NCBI RefSeq assembly: GCF_947488135.1
Contig: NZ_CANKYW010000008.1
Span: forward strand, 119,176 to 183,175
From: an uncultured Marivita sp.
Lineage (GTDB): Bacteria; Pseudomonadota; Alphaproteobacteria; Rhodobacterales; Rhodobacteraceae
DNA length: 64,000 nt
Reading direction: 5' to 3'
Below the pieces are notes generated by a model that saw only the letters and a program-made list of their open reading frames with translations, did not search any database and had not been told where the DNA came from. Both the position numbers and the translations under genes were made by a program. Every line of letters starts with the position of its first letter. The stretch's first letter is position 1. This document shows, one piece after another, positions 36,184-45,247 of this stretch.

Positions 36184-37791
36184 TCACGGTTCCGGAATGA
36201 AGCGCGGCAATCTGGGGAGAAGTTCTGTCAGCAGATCGCTCATCTGTTCCTCGACTTCCGCCTCGGACTGTCCCTCTGCGATAGGACTGATCAGCCGGAT
36301 GATGGCGCCATCGAGGCGGCCTGCCATCACCCCTCGGGTCAGTACGCTGATTTTCGCAGCGGTATTCCTTGGCATCGCCCGGCCCATATGGGTGAACCAA
36401 TAGTACACGAGCATTCGCTCCTGTTCCTTCTGGATGACGACGCGGTTGACGTTGAACGACTCGGTCAGGCCCAAATTCTCGGAGATGTCGACCCGTTCGA
36501 CCTTCGCGATTTCCCAACCCGCACCTGGCAGGCAGATTTCGGGGGTATGCTGCACACCGTCCGCTGACAAGTCTTCGTACCACGCCGAGAAGAAATCGAG
36601 CCGGGGCTCGCTCGGCGATCGGCTGAACTGAACGGCGATGTAATCATCCGCGCCAAGGCTTCTTTCAATCTCCGGAGCGAACCTCCGCTCATCTCCGAGT
36701 TGCCGCCAATCGCCAACTTGTTTCGGAAATACCGAGAAACTGAAACGCTCCGGCGACGTAGGGGTGCGATCCGGCACCAGTGGCCAGGCGCTCGCGGCAA
36801 GGATCATCATGATCGCCGCCAAGATCAGAGCGCGGGACGGTTGGACCAGCTTGAGACGCGCCAATTGGGGGAACCATCCATGCGTGTCTAGATCCAGCGC
36901 TTCAGTCAAGCTCAGTTGACGGGGGTTCAGCTTGACCAAGACGAAGGCGAGCACGAAGAGCAGCAATACGCTGGACATGAAGATCACCCAACCCTCGAAG
37001 AAATGGGTGAAGCCTTCGAGCCACTCGGCTCCGAAGTGCTGCATCAAAATCCCGGCCATCGCAATGCGGACCGAGTTCATGAAGACGGCAATGGGCGCGG
37101 CCGCAAGGAGCAAGACAACCTTGTGCCACTTGGGGCCTTGGTAAAGGAACGCAAAGATGTAGGAAAAGCTGAGGATCGGGAAAAGGTAGCGCAGCCCCGA
37201 ACAGGCTTCTGCGACATGAAGCTTCAGAACGCCCAGGTCGATGATGTTGCCATCAAGAAATACCGGAACGCCCGCCAGCCGCAAAAACCATACGCCCAGT
37301 TCGGACGATATGAGCTGAAGGAAGGTGGAGACCTCGTAGTAAAGCATGCCCGGCAACGGCAGCATGAAGACGAGATGGAGCACCGGCGGCCAGAAATGCT
37401 TACCGGTCTGCCAGCCGAAGCTGATCAGGAGAACACCGCCCACCCAGAGGATCATGGCGTATGCAACCAGACTGTCTGCGTGGAAAAGCTTGCCTGTGAG
37501 CGCAACCGTGATTGAAACCAGAACCAGAATTACGCCTTGCCACCGATCACTTTTCGGACCTGGTTGTGGTGGGTATTCCTTGAGTTCGCGCAAAAACATG
37601 ATTGCCGAAAGCACGGGAATCAGCGGACCGTGGCTGTATTCCGGGCGGCTCCACGCATCAAGCAGTACGTCGAAGCCCGGGCTGAAAAACAGACCGGCGG
37701 CGAGAACCGTTATTGCCAGCCAGAAAAGACCCCAGGTCAACCAACCGCCTGCGGCTTTGGTGAGATAGTTGTGATCGGTCAATGTTGTCAT
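36184..37791 (-). CDS. xrtD: Exosortase fused to EpsI domain (XrtD, VPLPA-CTERM type)
   Basis: 535 residues. The N-terminal 300 form an eight-helix exosortase: catalytic Cys197 in AEACSGLRYLFP, Arg242 in MNSVRIAMAG and His263 in FTHFFEGW. The C-terminal part (about 330-535) is an EpsI-like periplasmic domain (QVGDWRQLG; FFSAWYEDLSADGVQHTPEICLPGAGW; YYWFTHMGR). This joined architecture is that of exosortase D from Rhodobacterales, which acts on VPLPA-CTERM signals. The likely substrate in this window is the protein at 25767. It processes the sorting signal at the membrane, while the EpsI part is tied to polysaccharide production. It faces the export lipoprotein gene. Confidence 0.93.
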   Translation of the reverse strand: MTTLTDHNYLTKAAGGWLTWGLFWLAITVLAAGLFFSPGFDVLLDAWSRPEYSHGPLIPVLSAIMFLRELKEYPPQPGPKSDRWQGVILVLVSITVALTGKLFHADSLVAYAMILWVGGVLLISFGWQTGKHFWPPVLHLVFMLPLPGMLYYEVSTFLQLISSELGVWFLRLAGVPVFLDGNIIDLGVLKLHVAEACSGLRYLFPILSFSYIFAFLYQGPKWHKVVLLLAAAPIAVFMNSVRIAMAGILMQHFGAEWLEGFTHFFEGWVIFMSSVLLLFVLAFVLVKLNPRQLSLTEALDLDTHGWFPQLARLKLVQPSRALILAAIMMILAASAWPLVPDRTPTSPERFSFSVFPKQVGDWRQLGDERRFAPEIERSLGADDYIAVQFSRSPSEPRLDFFSAWYEDLSADGVQHTPEICLPGAGWEIAKVERVDISENLGLTESFNVNRVVIQKEQERMLVYYWFTHMGRAMPRNTAAKISVLTRGVMAGRLDGAIIRLISPIAEGQSEAEVEEQMSDLLTELLPRLPRFIPEP

Positions 37792-37962
37792 GAGGCTAAA
37801 ATCTTGAATGAGGGACTGTTATGATAATAATTGGCAATATGGCACTATAACGTGTTATCAGAAAACTCATTTTCTTCAAACTCACAGTCGCGTCAGTAAC
37901 CGCGCTGTCGAATGCCGAGAGTGTCGCAGTGTTCACACTCTGCTCTTGCCAAGCCCGTGTGC

Positions 37963-39960
37963 TTACATTGGAGCGGAGGCCTCCGCGCCTTGAATGGCCA
38001 TCCGTTTGTCAGCCGAGGTGCCGATCCCAATGTTTCGTGCCCATAGCAACAGCATCAGAAGCGTCCACAGCGCTTTTCCGGCATTGATATGCTTTGCCTG
38101 GTGCGCGCTCCAAATGTCTTCGACGCGATTTCTGTCGAGGCCCAGGCTTGTGACGAGCGCTTCATCTTTGATCAATCCCGACCCCCAGTCTCGCAAAGAC
38201 TCTCTGAGCCAATCATCGAGCGGCATTGCAAACCCTTGCTTGGGGCGTTCGATCAGACTTTGCGGAACATAGCGATAGAGCAGTTCTCGGAGCAGTTTCT
38301 TGCCCGTACGCTGATCTACATGAAGCTCAATCGGGATTTGGCGAGCCACAGCTGCCACACGCGCATCCAGAAATGGCGCGCGAGTTTCCAATCCAACGCT
38401 CATCGCGGCGCGATCCACCTTGACCAGGATATCGCCAGGCAGATAGCCGGTCATGTCGCGCGCCATGATCCACTCCGCCATCATCATCCGTGATGGATCA
38501 ACTGCCCTCGGGTCTGATTGAAACGGCGGCGCTGGGTCCAGCAGCGTATCGGCGAGGCTTTGCCCCGTTGATATGAATGTCTGGTAAAAATCTTCGGCAT
38601 GTCCCGCCGTGCGAAGCGTTGCTGCAAGCTTCGGCAGGTTATCGAGAGTGGTCAGCGGTAAACCCAGTGCAGTCGTGGCGCGCCGAGATATCCTCTCGTT
38701 TCGCAAAGCCAGTTGCGCTGCGCCGTCAACTGCTCCGGCACCGAGATGGCGCAGTATCCGAGGCAACTGCACAACCTGGTTCCAGAGCTTCGGTCCGCGT
38801 ATATGCCGGTTGTAACCGCCAAAAACCTCGTCACCGCCATCGCCGGTCAGTGCCACTGTCACGTGTTTCCGTGCAGAGCGGCAAAGCAGTGTTGTCGGAA
38901 TTTGAGAGCTGTCCGCAAAAGGTTCGTCATATATGGACGGCAGATCCGGGATGATCGCCAGAGCATCGTCTTCTTTGAGTGTGAATTCAGTATGGCTCGT
39001 CTTCAGATGCGCAGCCACGGCGGCCGCATGCGGCGCCTCGTTGAACCATGCGTCTTCGAAGCCGATGGAAAACGTCTGGATTTGACGGTCAGACTTTGCC
39101 TGCATCAGGCTCGCAACGAGGGAGGAATCAACCCCTCCGGATAGAAAGCAGCCCAACGGGACATCGCTGACCATCTGCTCGCTCACGACCTCACCCAATG
39201 CGCGCTCCAGTCTCGTGACAGCCTCGTCACGGTCGGTAATCTTGGCGGGTTGACCGAACTGAGCCTCGACCGAAGCGTAGCAAAGCTGTTCGGGTTCCCC
39301 TCCTTCCCGAAGTTGGATGATGGTGCCGGGCATGATCTTTCCCACACCGGCAAGGATGCACATATGGTCGGGCACGTAGCCCAACTCCAGATACGAGACG
39401 AGTGCCCCACGGTCGACCGGCGCGGCCAGACCTCCTGCAAGCAATGCACGAAGCTCGGACCCGAAGACCCATCCGTGATCTTGGCGCGAAAAATAAAGCG
39501 GTTTCTCCCCCATACGGTCACGCGCAAGCGAAAGTACACGTTCTTGCCGGTCCCAAAGTGCGAGGGCGAACATTCCAAACGCCTTCTCAAGCGTTCGCGT
39601 CAGTCCCCATTCTGTTATGGCGACCAGCAAGGTTTCGGTGTCGGAATGGCCAGCCCATACCGAACCCGGAATATCGTTTTCCAAATCGAGGCGCAGCGAT
39701 CCGTGATTGTAAATCTCACCATTGAACACAAGAATGTAGCGGCCGCACGGCGACTGCATTGGTTGAGCTCCGGCCGGACTCAGATCAAGGATAGACAGGC
39801 GCCGATGTCCAAGCGCAACGCCCTGCGTGTCATCCAGCCAATATCCTTCGGCATCGGGTCCCCGATGCTTTATCGCCCGTGTCATAGCCAATAAGGCGCG
39901 ACGGGCCTTTTCCGGATCGGGAAAAGGGTCGAAAGCGACGAAACCTGCTAGCCCGCACAT
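37963..39960 (-). CDS. asnB: Asparagine synthetase-like amidotransferase of the EPS cluster
   Basis: 665 residues. Ntn glutaminase domain starting at Cys2 (MCGLAGFVAF, IKHRGPDAEGYW, VFNGEIYNHGSLR), then a synthetase domain with the pyrophosphate loop CFLSGGVDSSLVASL and GDGGDEVFGGYNRH. Exosortase-linked EPS loci regularly include an amidotransferase of this type, thought to amidate a sugar acid or intermediate rather than make free asparagine. Its place as last gene of the minus-strand operon fits that. The start overlaps the preceding glycosyltransferase by 13 bases. Confidence 0.92.
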   Translation of the reverse strand: MCGLAGFVAFDPFPDPEKARRALLAMTRAIKHRGPDAEGYWLDDTQGVALGHRRLSILDLSPAGAQPMQSPCGRYILVFNGEIYNHGSLRLDLENDIPGSVWAGHSDTETLLVAITEWGLTRTLEKAFGMFALALWDRQERVLSLARDRMGEKPLYFSRQDHGWVFGSELRALLAGGLAAPVDRGALVSYLELGYVPDHMCILAGVGKIMPGTIIQLREGGEPEQLCYASVEAQFGQPAKITDRDEAVTRLERALGEVVSEQMVSDVPLGCFLSGGVDSSLVASLMQAKSDRQIQTFSIGFEDAWFNEAPHAAAVAAHLKTSHTEFTLKEDDALAIIPDLPSIYDEPFADSSQIPTTLLCRSARKHVTVALTGDGGDEVFGGYNRHIRGPKLWNQVVQLPRILRHLGAGAVDGAAQLALRNERISRRATTALGLPLTTLDNLPKLAATLRTAGHAEDFYQTFISTGQSLADTLLDPAPPFQSDPRAVDPSRMMMAEWIMARDMTGYLPGDILVKVDRAAMSVGLETRAPFLDARVAAVARQIPIELHVDQRTGKKLLRELLYRYVPQSLIERPKQGFAMPLDDWLRESLRDWGSGLIKDEALVTSLGLDRNRVEDIWSAHQAKHINAGKALWTLLMLLLWARNIGIGTSADKRMAIQGAEASAPM

Positions 39961-41051
39961 ATTGGATCATTCCCGGATATTGGTCCCGCCAGAAGCGCGT
40001 TGCACGCTTCGCAATAGTCGTCTCGAAATAGATTGGCATCCGCCCATTTTTCGGACGCGCGCGCTGAGAGTTGGTGCCAAGAAGACGGCGCCTCAAGTAT
40101 CGCAGCGATCCGTTTCGCGGTCTCCTCCGGCGTCGTTACGTGGATGCCATTGTGCCCGTCGATACAATACCGGGGGATTTCTCCAACGGGGGTTACGACC
40201 GGGACCAACCCCATGCCCATCGCTTCGATCACCGACATGGCCATTCCTTCGAACAAACTCGTCTGCAAGTAAAACCGGTAGTTTCGAGCGCGAGCCAGCA
40301 GCTCGTCTTGTGGAAGGGCTCCGGTAAAGCTCACGGCGCCGTCGAGGCCCAGATCGTTCACCCGGCGTTTCAGACCGTCAAGCGCGCCGCGGTCCGGGCC
40401 GATTATGTCGAATTCGGCATCGGGAAATTGCCTATGGACAGCCGCGAAAACATCGAGTGCTTGTTCGAGGTTCTTTTCCGATTGCAAGCGCCCCCAGAAG
40501 ACAAAACTGGGCGATATTCCCTTTGTCTCGTCAGATGGTGGGGTCTGTTTCGCGGAAGGTGGAAGCTTGGTTAGAAAAGAAAGCACCCTCGTCCTTTCAC
40601 GCAATGCCTCGGGAACTCGGGCTTCCAGTGTCGTCGTGGAATCCGCCCAGATCTCATCCACGACGTGCATCGCTGCGCGGTTCAGGACGCGGTCAAAAAT
40701 ATGAACATCCACCGCAGAATGAAGAAACAATACTGTTCTCGTCTTTGGGCGAAACGCTTTGAGCAGGAGCAGCGTGGGGCAACTGCGCCACAACGAGGCG
40801 ATCACGAGATCAGCCTCGGCTTTGTAAACAAATCGCAACAATTTCAAATGCGCAACGGGATGATTGACGGATACAAATGGCCCATGCCAATCGTCTGGGA
40901 AAATCTCCACCGGTGAATGTGTCACCAAATATGCGCGTCTCAAGCTGACTGGACCCTTAGGACTGTCCCATTCCGCTGGGACAGATCGCAAGGCTGTCTC
41001 GACGCCACCAACGGTGTCGTAAGGCACCAAATGTAGGATTTCCGGCATCAA
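39948..41051 (-). CDS. Glycosyltransferase family 4
   Basis: 367 residues. GT-B fold: N-terminal half PEILHLVPYDTVGGVETAL with the acceptor-side glycine loop, C-terminal half SFVFWGRLQSEKNLEQALDVF (donor-binding start), and LLARARNYRFYLQTSLFEGMAMSVIEAMGMG, where the E-x7-E pair of retaining GT4 enzymes lies. Cytoplasmic or membrane-attached. Overlaps its upstream neighbour by four bases and its downstream neighbour by 13. Sugar donor unknown. Confidence 0.9.
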   Translation of the reverse strand: MMPEILHLVPYDTVGGVETALRSVPAEWDSPKGPVSLRRAYLVTHSPVEIFPDDWHGPFVSVNHPVAHLKLLRFVYKAEADLVIASLWRSCPTLLLLKAFRPKTRTVLFLHSAVDVHIFDRVLNRAAMHVVDEIWADSTTTLEARVPEALRERTRVLSFLTKLPPSAKQTPPSDETKGISPSFVFWGRLQSEKNLEQALDVFAAVHRQFPDAEFDIIGPDRGALDGLKRRVNDLGLDGAVSFTGALPQDELLARARNYRFYLQTSLFEGMAMSVIEAMGMGLVPVVTPVGEIPRYCIDGHNGIHVTTPEETAKRIAAILEAPSSWHQLSARASEKWADANLFRDDYCEACNALLAGPISGNDPICAG

Positions 41052-42184
41052 TCGCCGTCCCGTTGCCGGATCAGTTTATAGGTCAGTTCTTCGTAGGCCC
41101 GAGCGGTCAGTTTTGCATCGTAATGACGCACCGCGTGTGCTCGGGCGGCCTTTCCGAGGCGTCGGGCTTCGTCAGGATTGTCCAGCAAGTCATTTAGTGT
41201 GGCGCGTAGAGAGGAAGAGTCGCCGGATGGATAGAGCAAGCCGACCTCTGGTGTGACCATATTGGTGACACCCGAAACGGCGCTTGCGACCACCGGAAGC
41301 CCTACTGCCATGGCCTGCATGATCGAATTGCTCATGGTCTCGCCAAAGGTTGCGTGAACATAGATATCAAGGCTGCGCAGCAGGTCACGCACGCCTTCAG
41401 CGCCAAGCGTTCCATGAAAAGTGACGCGGTCCTGTAGCCCCCGGCGCAAGATATCATCCTCAAGCATCTGGCGCGTCGATCCGTCGCCCGCGATCTCGAG
41501 CTTCAAATCGAGCGATGGTCGATCGGCGCAAAGATGGTCGAAGGCGTCGATGAGTGTTGAGTGATCTTTCTTTGGCTGAAGGCGCGCGACCATGCCCAAA
41601 CGTACGACCGGTCTCGCCAAAAGTTTTTCTGCATCTTTGGATGCGGGACTGTAAAAATCTACATCAAGGCCGTTCCCTATGATCGAAACTTTGTCCTGCC
41701 GGTGGAGCACGCGCAGATGGTCCGCCGCTACCTTTGCTGCATCATCAGTCAAGTACACAATTGCATCAACGCTGGCATGGGCCACCGCAAGTGCACCCCA
41801 ATCTTTGATGGATTTTGTTGATTGCGGCTCGGTTTCACGAACCAAAACCAAAGCAGGCGATTTGTTCCAGACAACCGACGGGATTGTTGCCAACCCGTGC
41901 ACGAAAACCAAGTCGGGGCAGTTCTCAAATATTGCGTGTCGCAGATGTCGATAGAATTCGACGTAGCCGTGGCCTGGCTTTTTCGGAACATAACGCCAAA
42001 CTATATTGTCGCGATCCAAACGATTTACGTAGTCTTTGACGGGCGGCTCAACCCCGGTCAAAAGAACAAGATGCTCAGCGCGCGAAAAGAACCCCGCGTC
42101 CAGCATTCCGAACATGACCGCGCCGTGTCCACCAAGCCCTGAGTAAAGAACGTGAACGACACGTCGGACATTTTCTTCGGTCAT
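41048..42184 (-). CDS. Glycosyltransferase family 4
   Basis: 378 residues. GT-B retaining transferase: VHVLYSGLGGHGAVMFGML at the N-terminus, RLGMVARLQPKKDHSTLIDAF at the start of the donor domain, and YVHATFGETMSNSIMQAMAVGLPVVAS with the E-x7-type acidic pattern. The run GLGGHGA replaces the more common GG-x-E acceptor motif. Starts 57 bases after the deacetylase gene and ends four bases into the next gene. Confidence 0.9.
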   Translation of the reverse strand: MTEENVRRVVHVLYSGLGGHGAVMFGMLDAGFFSRAEHLVLLTGVEPPVKDYVNRLDRDNIVWRYVPKKPGHGYVEFYRHLRHAIFENCPDLVFVHGLATIPSVVWNKSPALVLVRETEPQSTKSIKDWGALAVAHASVDAIVYLTDDAAKVAADHLRVLHRQDKVSIIGNGLDVDFYSPASKDAEKLLARPVVRLGMVARLQPKKDHSTLIDAFDHLCADRPSLDLKLEIAGDGSTRQMLEDDILRRGLQDRVTFHGTLGAEGVRDLLRSLDIYVHATFGETMSNSIMQAMAVGLPVVASAVSGVTNMVTPEVGLLYPSGDSSSLRATLNDLLDNPDEARRLGKAARAHAVRHYDAKLTARAYEELTYKLIRQRDGD

Positions 42185-42241
42185 TTGTGTCGTCTCAATC
42201 TAGTGCAGTTCAAAAACATTAGCTTGTGCCAATTCTGGTCG

Positions 42242-42973
42242 TTATTGCAGCCGCCGCTTGACAGTCAACGCAAGCCTGAGCGCGACACCAATCGGATTTG
42301 TCAACGCAACGGGCGAGACGCGATCACTGGCGCGATCGAAGTCGAGGAAACGTCTGGAATTGGCTGTCACGAACTCACCAAGCGCTTCAATCTCTTCTAT
42401 TCGCATGTTGTTCAAATGCAGGCACATTGTGTAAAGTCCAACGCCAAAGTTGACAGGACGTTCGAACAACTGCGGAACAAAGGTAAGTCCCTTGTCCTGC
42501 CAGGGATAGATCCCATAACCGTCGGTAACTCTTTTGAAACCCAAGGTTTTCAAGGCAGCCAAGGTAATTTCGTCATAACTGTGAAACGGCGCCATGAAAA
42601 TATCTGTGCCGATTCCTTGCTCTTCCAGAATTGCTTGTCCCGCTGCCAGATCGGCCTTCTGTTCATCAAAGGACCGTCCCGCAAATTCGCTTCGTGGCGA
42701 AATCCCAAGTAACCCACGGTCGGCACTGTTGATCCGGTGCTGGTATCCGTGCTGCGAGATGCTCCACCCTTTTGCTTGGAGAGTTCGCATCGTTTCCCAA
42801 AAGGCAGGATCGGGTGTGTCGACAACCAAGTCGGGATCCTGATTGTCAGGGACAACGCCCAAGAGCGGCCGAACGCCCGCGGAATCGAAATATGTCTTGG
42901 CCAATGCAAATTTCGTATGATCCATCGTAGGGCATATATCATCCAACCTGATCACGAAGCGTGCCAATGACAT
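42242..42973 (-). CDS. Polysaccharide deacetylase-like protein (DUF2334 type)
   Basis: About 243 residues with start at 42973; the open frame runs further upstream but over the neighbouring gene. The NodB-like barrel is recognisable by RLDDICPTMDH (Asp11, Asp12), WSISQHGYQHR and FMAPFHSYDEITLAALKTLG. No signal peptide, unlike the periplasmic de-N-acetylases, so the site of action is unclear. Inside the EPS operon, seven bases after the ATP-grasp/phosphatase gene. Probably removes acetyl groups from the glycan or a precursor. Confidence 0.82.
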   Translation of the reverse strand: MSLARFVIRLDDICPTMDHTKFALAKTYFDSAGVRPLLGVVPDNQDPDLVVDTPDPAFWETMRTLQAKGWSISQHGYQHRINSADRGLLGISPRSEFAGRSFDEQKADLAAGQAILEEQGIGTDIFMAPFHSYDEITLAALKTLGFKRVTDGYGIYPWQDKGLTFVPQLFERPVNFGVGLYTMCLHLNNMRIEEIEALGEFVTANSRRFLDFDRASDRVSPVALTNPIGVALRLALTVKRRLQ

Positions 42974-42980
42974 CGTCCTT

Positions 42981-44672
42981 TCAACTGATCTGATCCTGCA
43001 AGGTTGCTTCGATGCGCCTGAAGCAATCCGCATACTGGTCTTCCGAAGCGCCATGTGGATCGGCTATCTCACCCGTTTTTCGCCTTCCAAGGTCATCGAA
43101 GAGAACGACGCGTGACTGCAATTCGGGATGTGTTGCCGACACCTCCGCCAAGGTGCGGAAGTCAAAGACAACGATATGTACGTCTTTGCGATGATCATGT
43201 TTCAAGGCTTTCAGGTTGCGCGACCTATGCCGGCTTCCGTCCAGACCCTTTTCTTCTAGAAAACGGGCAGCGGCTGGACTGATCCCCCTGCCCTGCAACG
43301 GGAGAACACCCGCGGAAAGCACCTTGCTGAAACCTGCGTGCCGGAACAGAATTTCTGCAACGGCACTGCGGTTGATGTTTCCCTGGCATAGGAACAACAC
43401 CGGCTCGTCCGGATGCAAGCGGCGAAAGCGATGGCGACGGGCCAGCCGCGCCGTCGTCATGCGCAGGGCAAGCAAGCCCCGGCGCCATGTTTTTACAACA
43501 ACTGGATTCAACTGGCCCAAGGCGGGCAGGAGATCGTCGCTTTGCTCGATGTCGAGATGCTCTCGTCCACCTAGAGCGCGTGGCAGGGCCGCAAACCAGT
43601 CAATCAGCGGTGAAGAGCGCGACAGCCAGCGATGGCGTTGTCCGACCACCCACCGCAGGTCATTCTTCAAGTTTCTCACTCGCACCGGTCGATCACTACG
43701 GACCAGAGCGTCTGGCAGATCCATACCGAGCGCCTGAGCGACTGCGAGCGCCGGAAAGTCCACGCCGGCGCGAATTGCAGTCTCTATCGACCCCCAAGGA
43801 CGGCAATTCATTTCCATGATCGTCAATTTGCCGGCGTCGTCCTTCAATTCAACCATCATCAACCCTGACCAATTGAGCTTGGCGGCGATGTGGCGCGCTA
43901 TGTCGACATTTTCTTCCGACACCGGGATATTGCAGCGGAAGCTGCTACCTCCGCCATCAACAGGTTCGTGCAACCGGCGGTTCATGGAAACCGCCACCAG
44001 TCGCCCTGCGTCGGCAAGCAGATTCAATCCCGTACCCCGTCCGTTCACGGGCCGCTGCACGAGGACTGGAAGCCTTGGCAGATCTTCGGCCAATTTGCGT
44101 TCAAGCTGCGCGGTTTCCAGACATTTTTTAACCTCGAATGTGTTGACGAAGTTGTCGCTGATCAGACAACTGCGAACCGGTTTGACAAACACCGGACCAT
44201 TTTCAAGGAGTGCGAATGCAGGCGCCGTGTTATCGCCGGGCGCCAGAAGAACACCGTCAGGTGTGTGCAGACCTACTTGACGCGCCAGTTCCAGCGCCTT
44301 CGCTTTGTCCACCGCTTGTCGATAAGCTTCGGGATCGGGACCAACGATTACAGTATGCGATGCCAGCTTTGCATAATCCGCGTAGACCAGCTCACAGGCT
44401 ACATCGTTGATCGGGAATACTGCATCGTAACGATTGTCTTTCAAATGGGTTTCCAGACGATACAAGAATGCGGCAACGTCTGTCACAGGGGACCCCAGGA
44501 AATGACGCCTCCGGCAGTATCGCGACAATTCAGCTGGCTGGCGGACAGGATCGAAGGCAATAATTTCAACGTCTGCTCCACGGCGACCCAAGGATCGGCA
44601 GACCGATAGAGCCGCGCGCTCGTTGCTGCCCAACAGAAGAATTCGCCTGCCCGCAAGAAACGTGTCAGACAT
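42981..44672 (-). CDS. ATP-grasp ligase fused to low-molecular-weight phosphatase domain
   Basis: 563 residues. Residues about 1-330 are an ATP-grasp carboxylate-amine ligase: RILLLGSNERAALSVCRSLG, VFPINDVACELVYADY, GPVFVKPVRS (the ATP-binding Lys) and the metal-binding MMVELKDDAGKLTIMEMNCR. After a linker, residues 424-563 form a low-molecular-weight tyrosine phosphatase: C-x5-R-S loop from Cys429 to Arg435 (CQGNINRS) and general acid Asp538 in ADPHG. Both active sites look complete. LMW phosphatases normally accompany the tyrosine kinase of capsule loci, and no separate one is seen in this cluster, so the fused domain may serve the kinase homologue at 58748. The ligase substrate is unknown. 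Confidence 0.88.
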   Translation of the reverse strand: MSDTFLAGRRILLLGSNERAALSVCRSLGRRGADVEIIAFDPVRQPAELSRYCRRRHFLGSPVTDVAAFLYRLETHLKDNRYDAVFPINDVACELVYADYAKLASHTVIVGPDPEAYRQAVDKAKALELARQVGLHTPDGVLLAPGDNTAPAFALLENGPVFVKPVRSCLISDNFVNTFEVKKCLETAQLERKLAEDLPRLPVLVQRPVNGRGTGLNLLADAGRLVAVSMNRRLHEPVDGGGSSFRCNIPVSEENVDIARHIAAKLNWSGLMMVELKDDAGKLTIMEMNCRPWGSIETAIRAGVDFPALAVAQALGMDLPDALVRSDRPVRVRNLKNDLRWVVGQRHRWLSRSSPLIDWFAALPRALGGREHLDIEQSDDLLPALGQLNPVVVKTWRRGLLALRMTTARLARRHRFRRLHPDEPVLFLCQGNINRSAVAEILFRHAGFSKVLSAGVLPLQGRGISPAAARFLEEKGLDGSRHRSRNLKALKHDHRKDVHIVVFDFRTLAEVSATHPELQSRVVLFDDLGRRKTGEIADPHGASEDQYADCFRRIEATLQDQIS

Positions 44673-44695
44673 TATTCGGGCTCAGCAACTGGCGT

Positions 44696-45247
44696 CTACT
44701 TTTCTTTTTGCCGGATCATTCGTGCGGGAACGCCGGCCAGAATTGCGTTATCAGGGAAGCTCCGATTGACCACGGCATTTGCACCAATACGTACACCGTT
44801 CCCCACCTGGATTCCGCCGAACAGCTTTGCTCCGGGTCCAATATAGACATCGTCCCCAAGTTGCGGAGCCTTGCCGTCCTTTAACCCGATATTGACGCAA
44901 ATATTGAAGTGCGCTCTTGCTCCGATACGCGCCTCCGGGCTGATCACAATTGTCCCCCAGTGATTCAACCGCAATCCCGGCCCGCATGTATTGGGCGGGA
45001 TCGTAAAACCGAGATAGATTGACAACAGGCGGAAATAAACCGCGATAAACAGTCTTTCGGCTCTTCCGATCGGATCTCGCCGACAATTGTTCAGATACTC
45101 AAATCTCCTGAGGACTCGCAAGAAATGTACGGTCGGATAGCGAAGCGCATTCCCAAACCGCCATTGGGTGAGTCCGGCACGCTGAAGATCCTCATCCCGC
45201 CAAGCCCGGTAGTCCTCCTTCGAACGGATTTTGTTTGCCGTTGCCAC
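44696..45247 (-). CDS. Hexapeptide-repeat serine acetyltransferase-like protein
   Basis: About 183 residues from a GTG at 45247 that overlaps the stop of the preceding gene (TAGTG); the open frame extends further but inside that gene. The N-terminal helical part (YRAWRDEDLQRAGL) resembles serine acetyltransferases of polysaccharide loci. The left-handed beta-helix is seen in GPGLRLNHWGTIVISPEARIGARAHF, NIGLKDGKAPQLGDDVYIGPGAKLFGGIQVGNGVRIGANAVV, ending in GVPARMI. It transfers an acyl group from a CoA donor, in this context probably to a sugar. Catalytic His likely in LNHWG. Confidence 0.85.
   Translation of the reverse strand: MATANKIRSKEDYRAWRDEDLQRAGLTQWRFGNALRYPTVHFLRVLRRFEYLNNCRRDPIGRAERLFIAVYFRLLSIYLGFTIPPNTCGPGLRLNHWGTIVISPEARIGARAHFNICVNIGLKDGKAPQLGDDVYIGPGAKLFGGIQVGNGVRIGANAVVNRSFPDNAILAGVPARMIRQKEK

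Noticed and set aside
36916..37515. Plus-strand frame of 199 codons inside the exosortase gene
   Set aside because: Translation is a charged low-complexity shadow; exosortase motifs on the other strand are unambiguous.
37973..37986. 14-bp perfect palindrome GCGGAGGCCTCCGC
   Set aside because: Lies within the last codons of asnB and encodes its Glu-Ala-Ser tail; no regulatory context.
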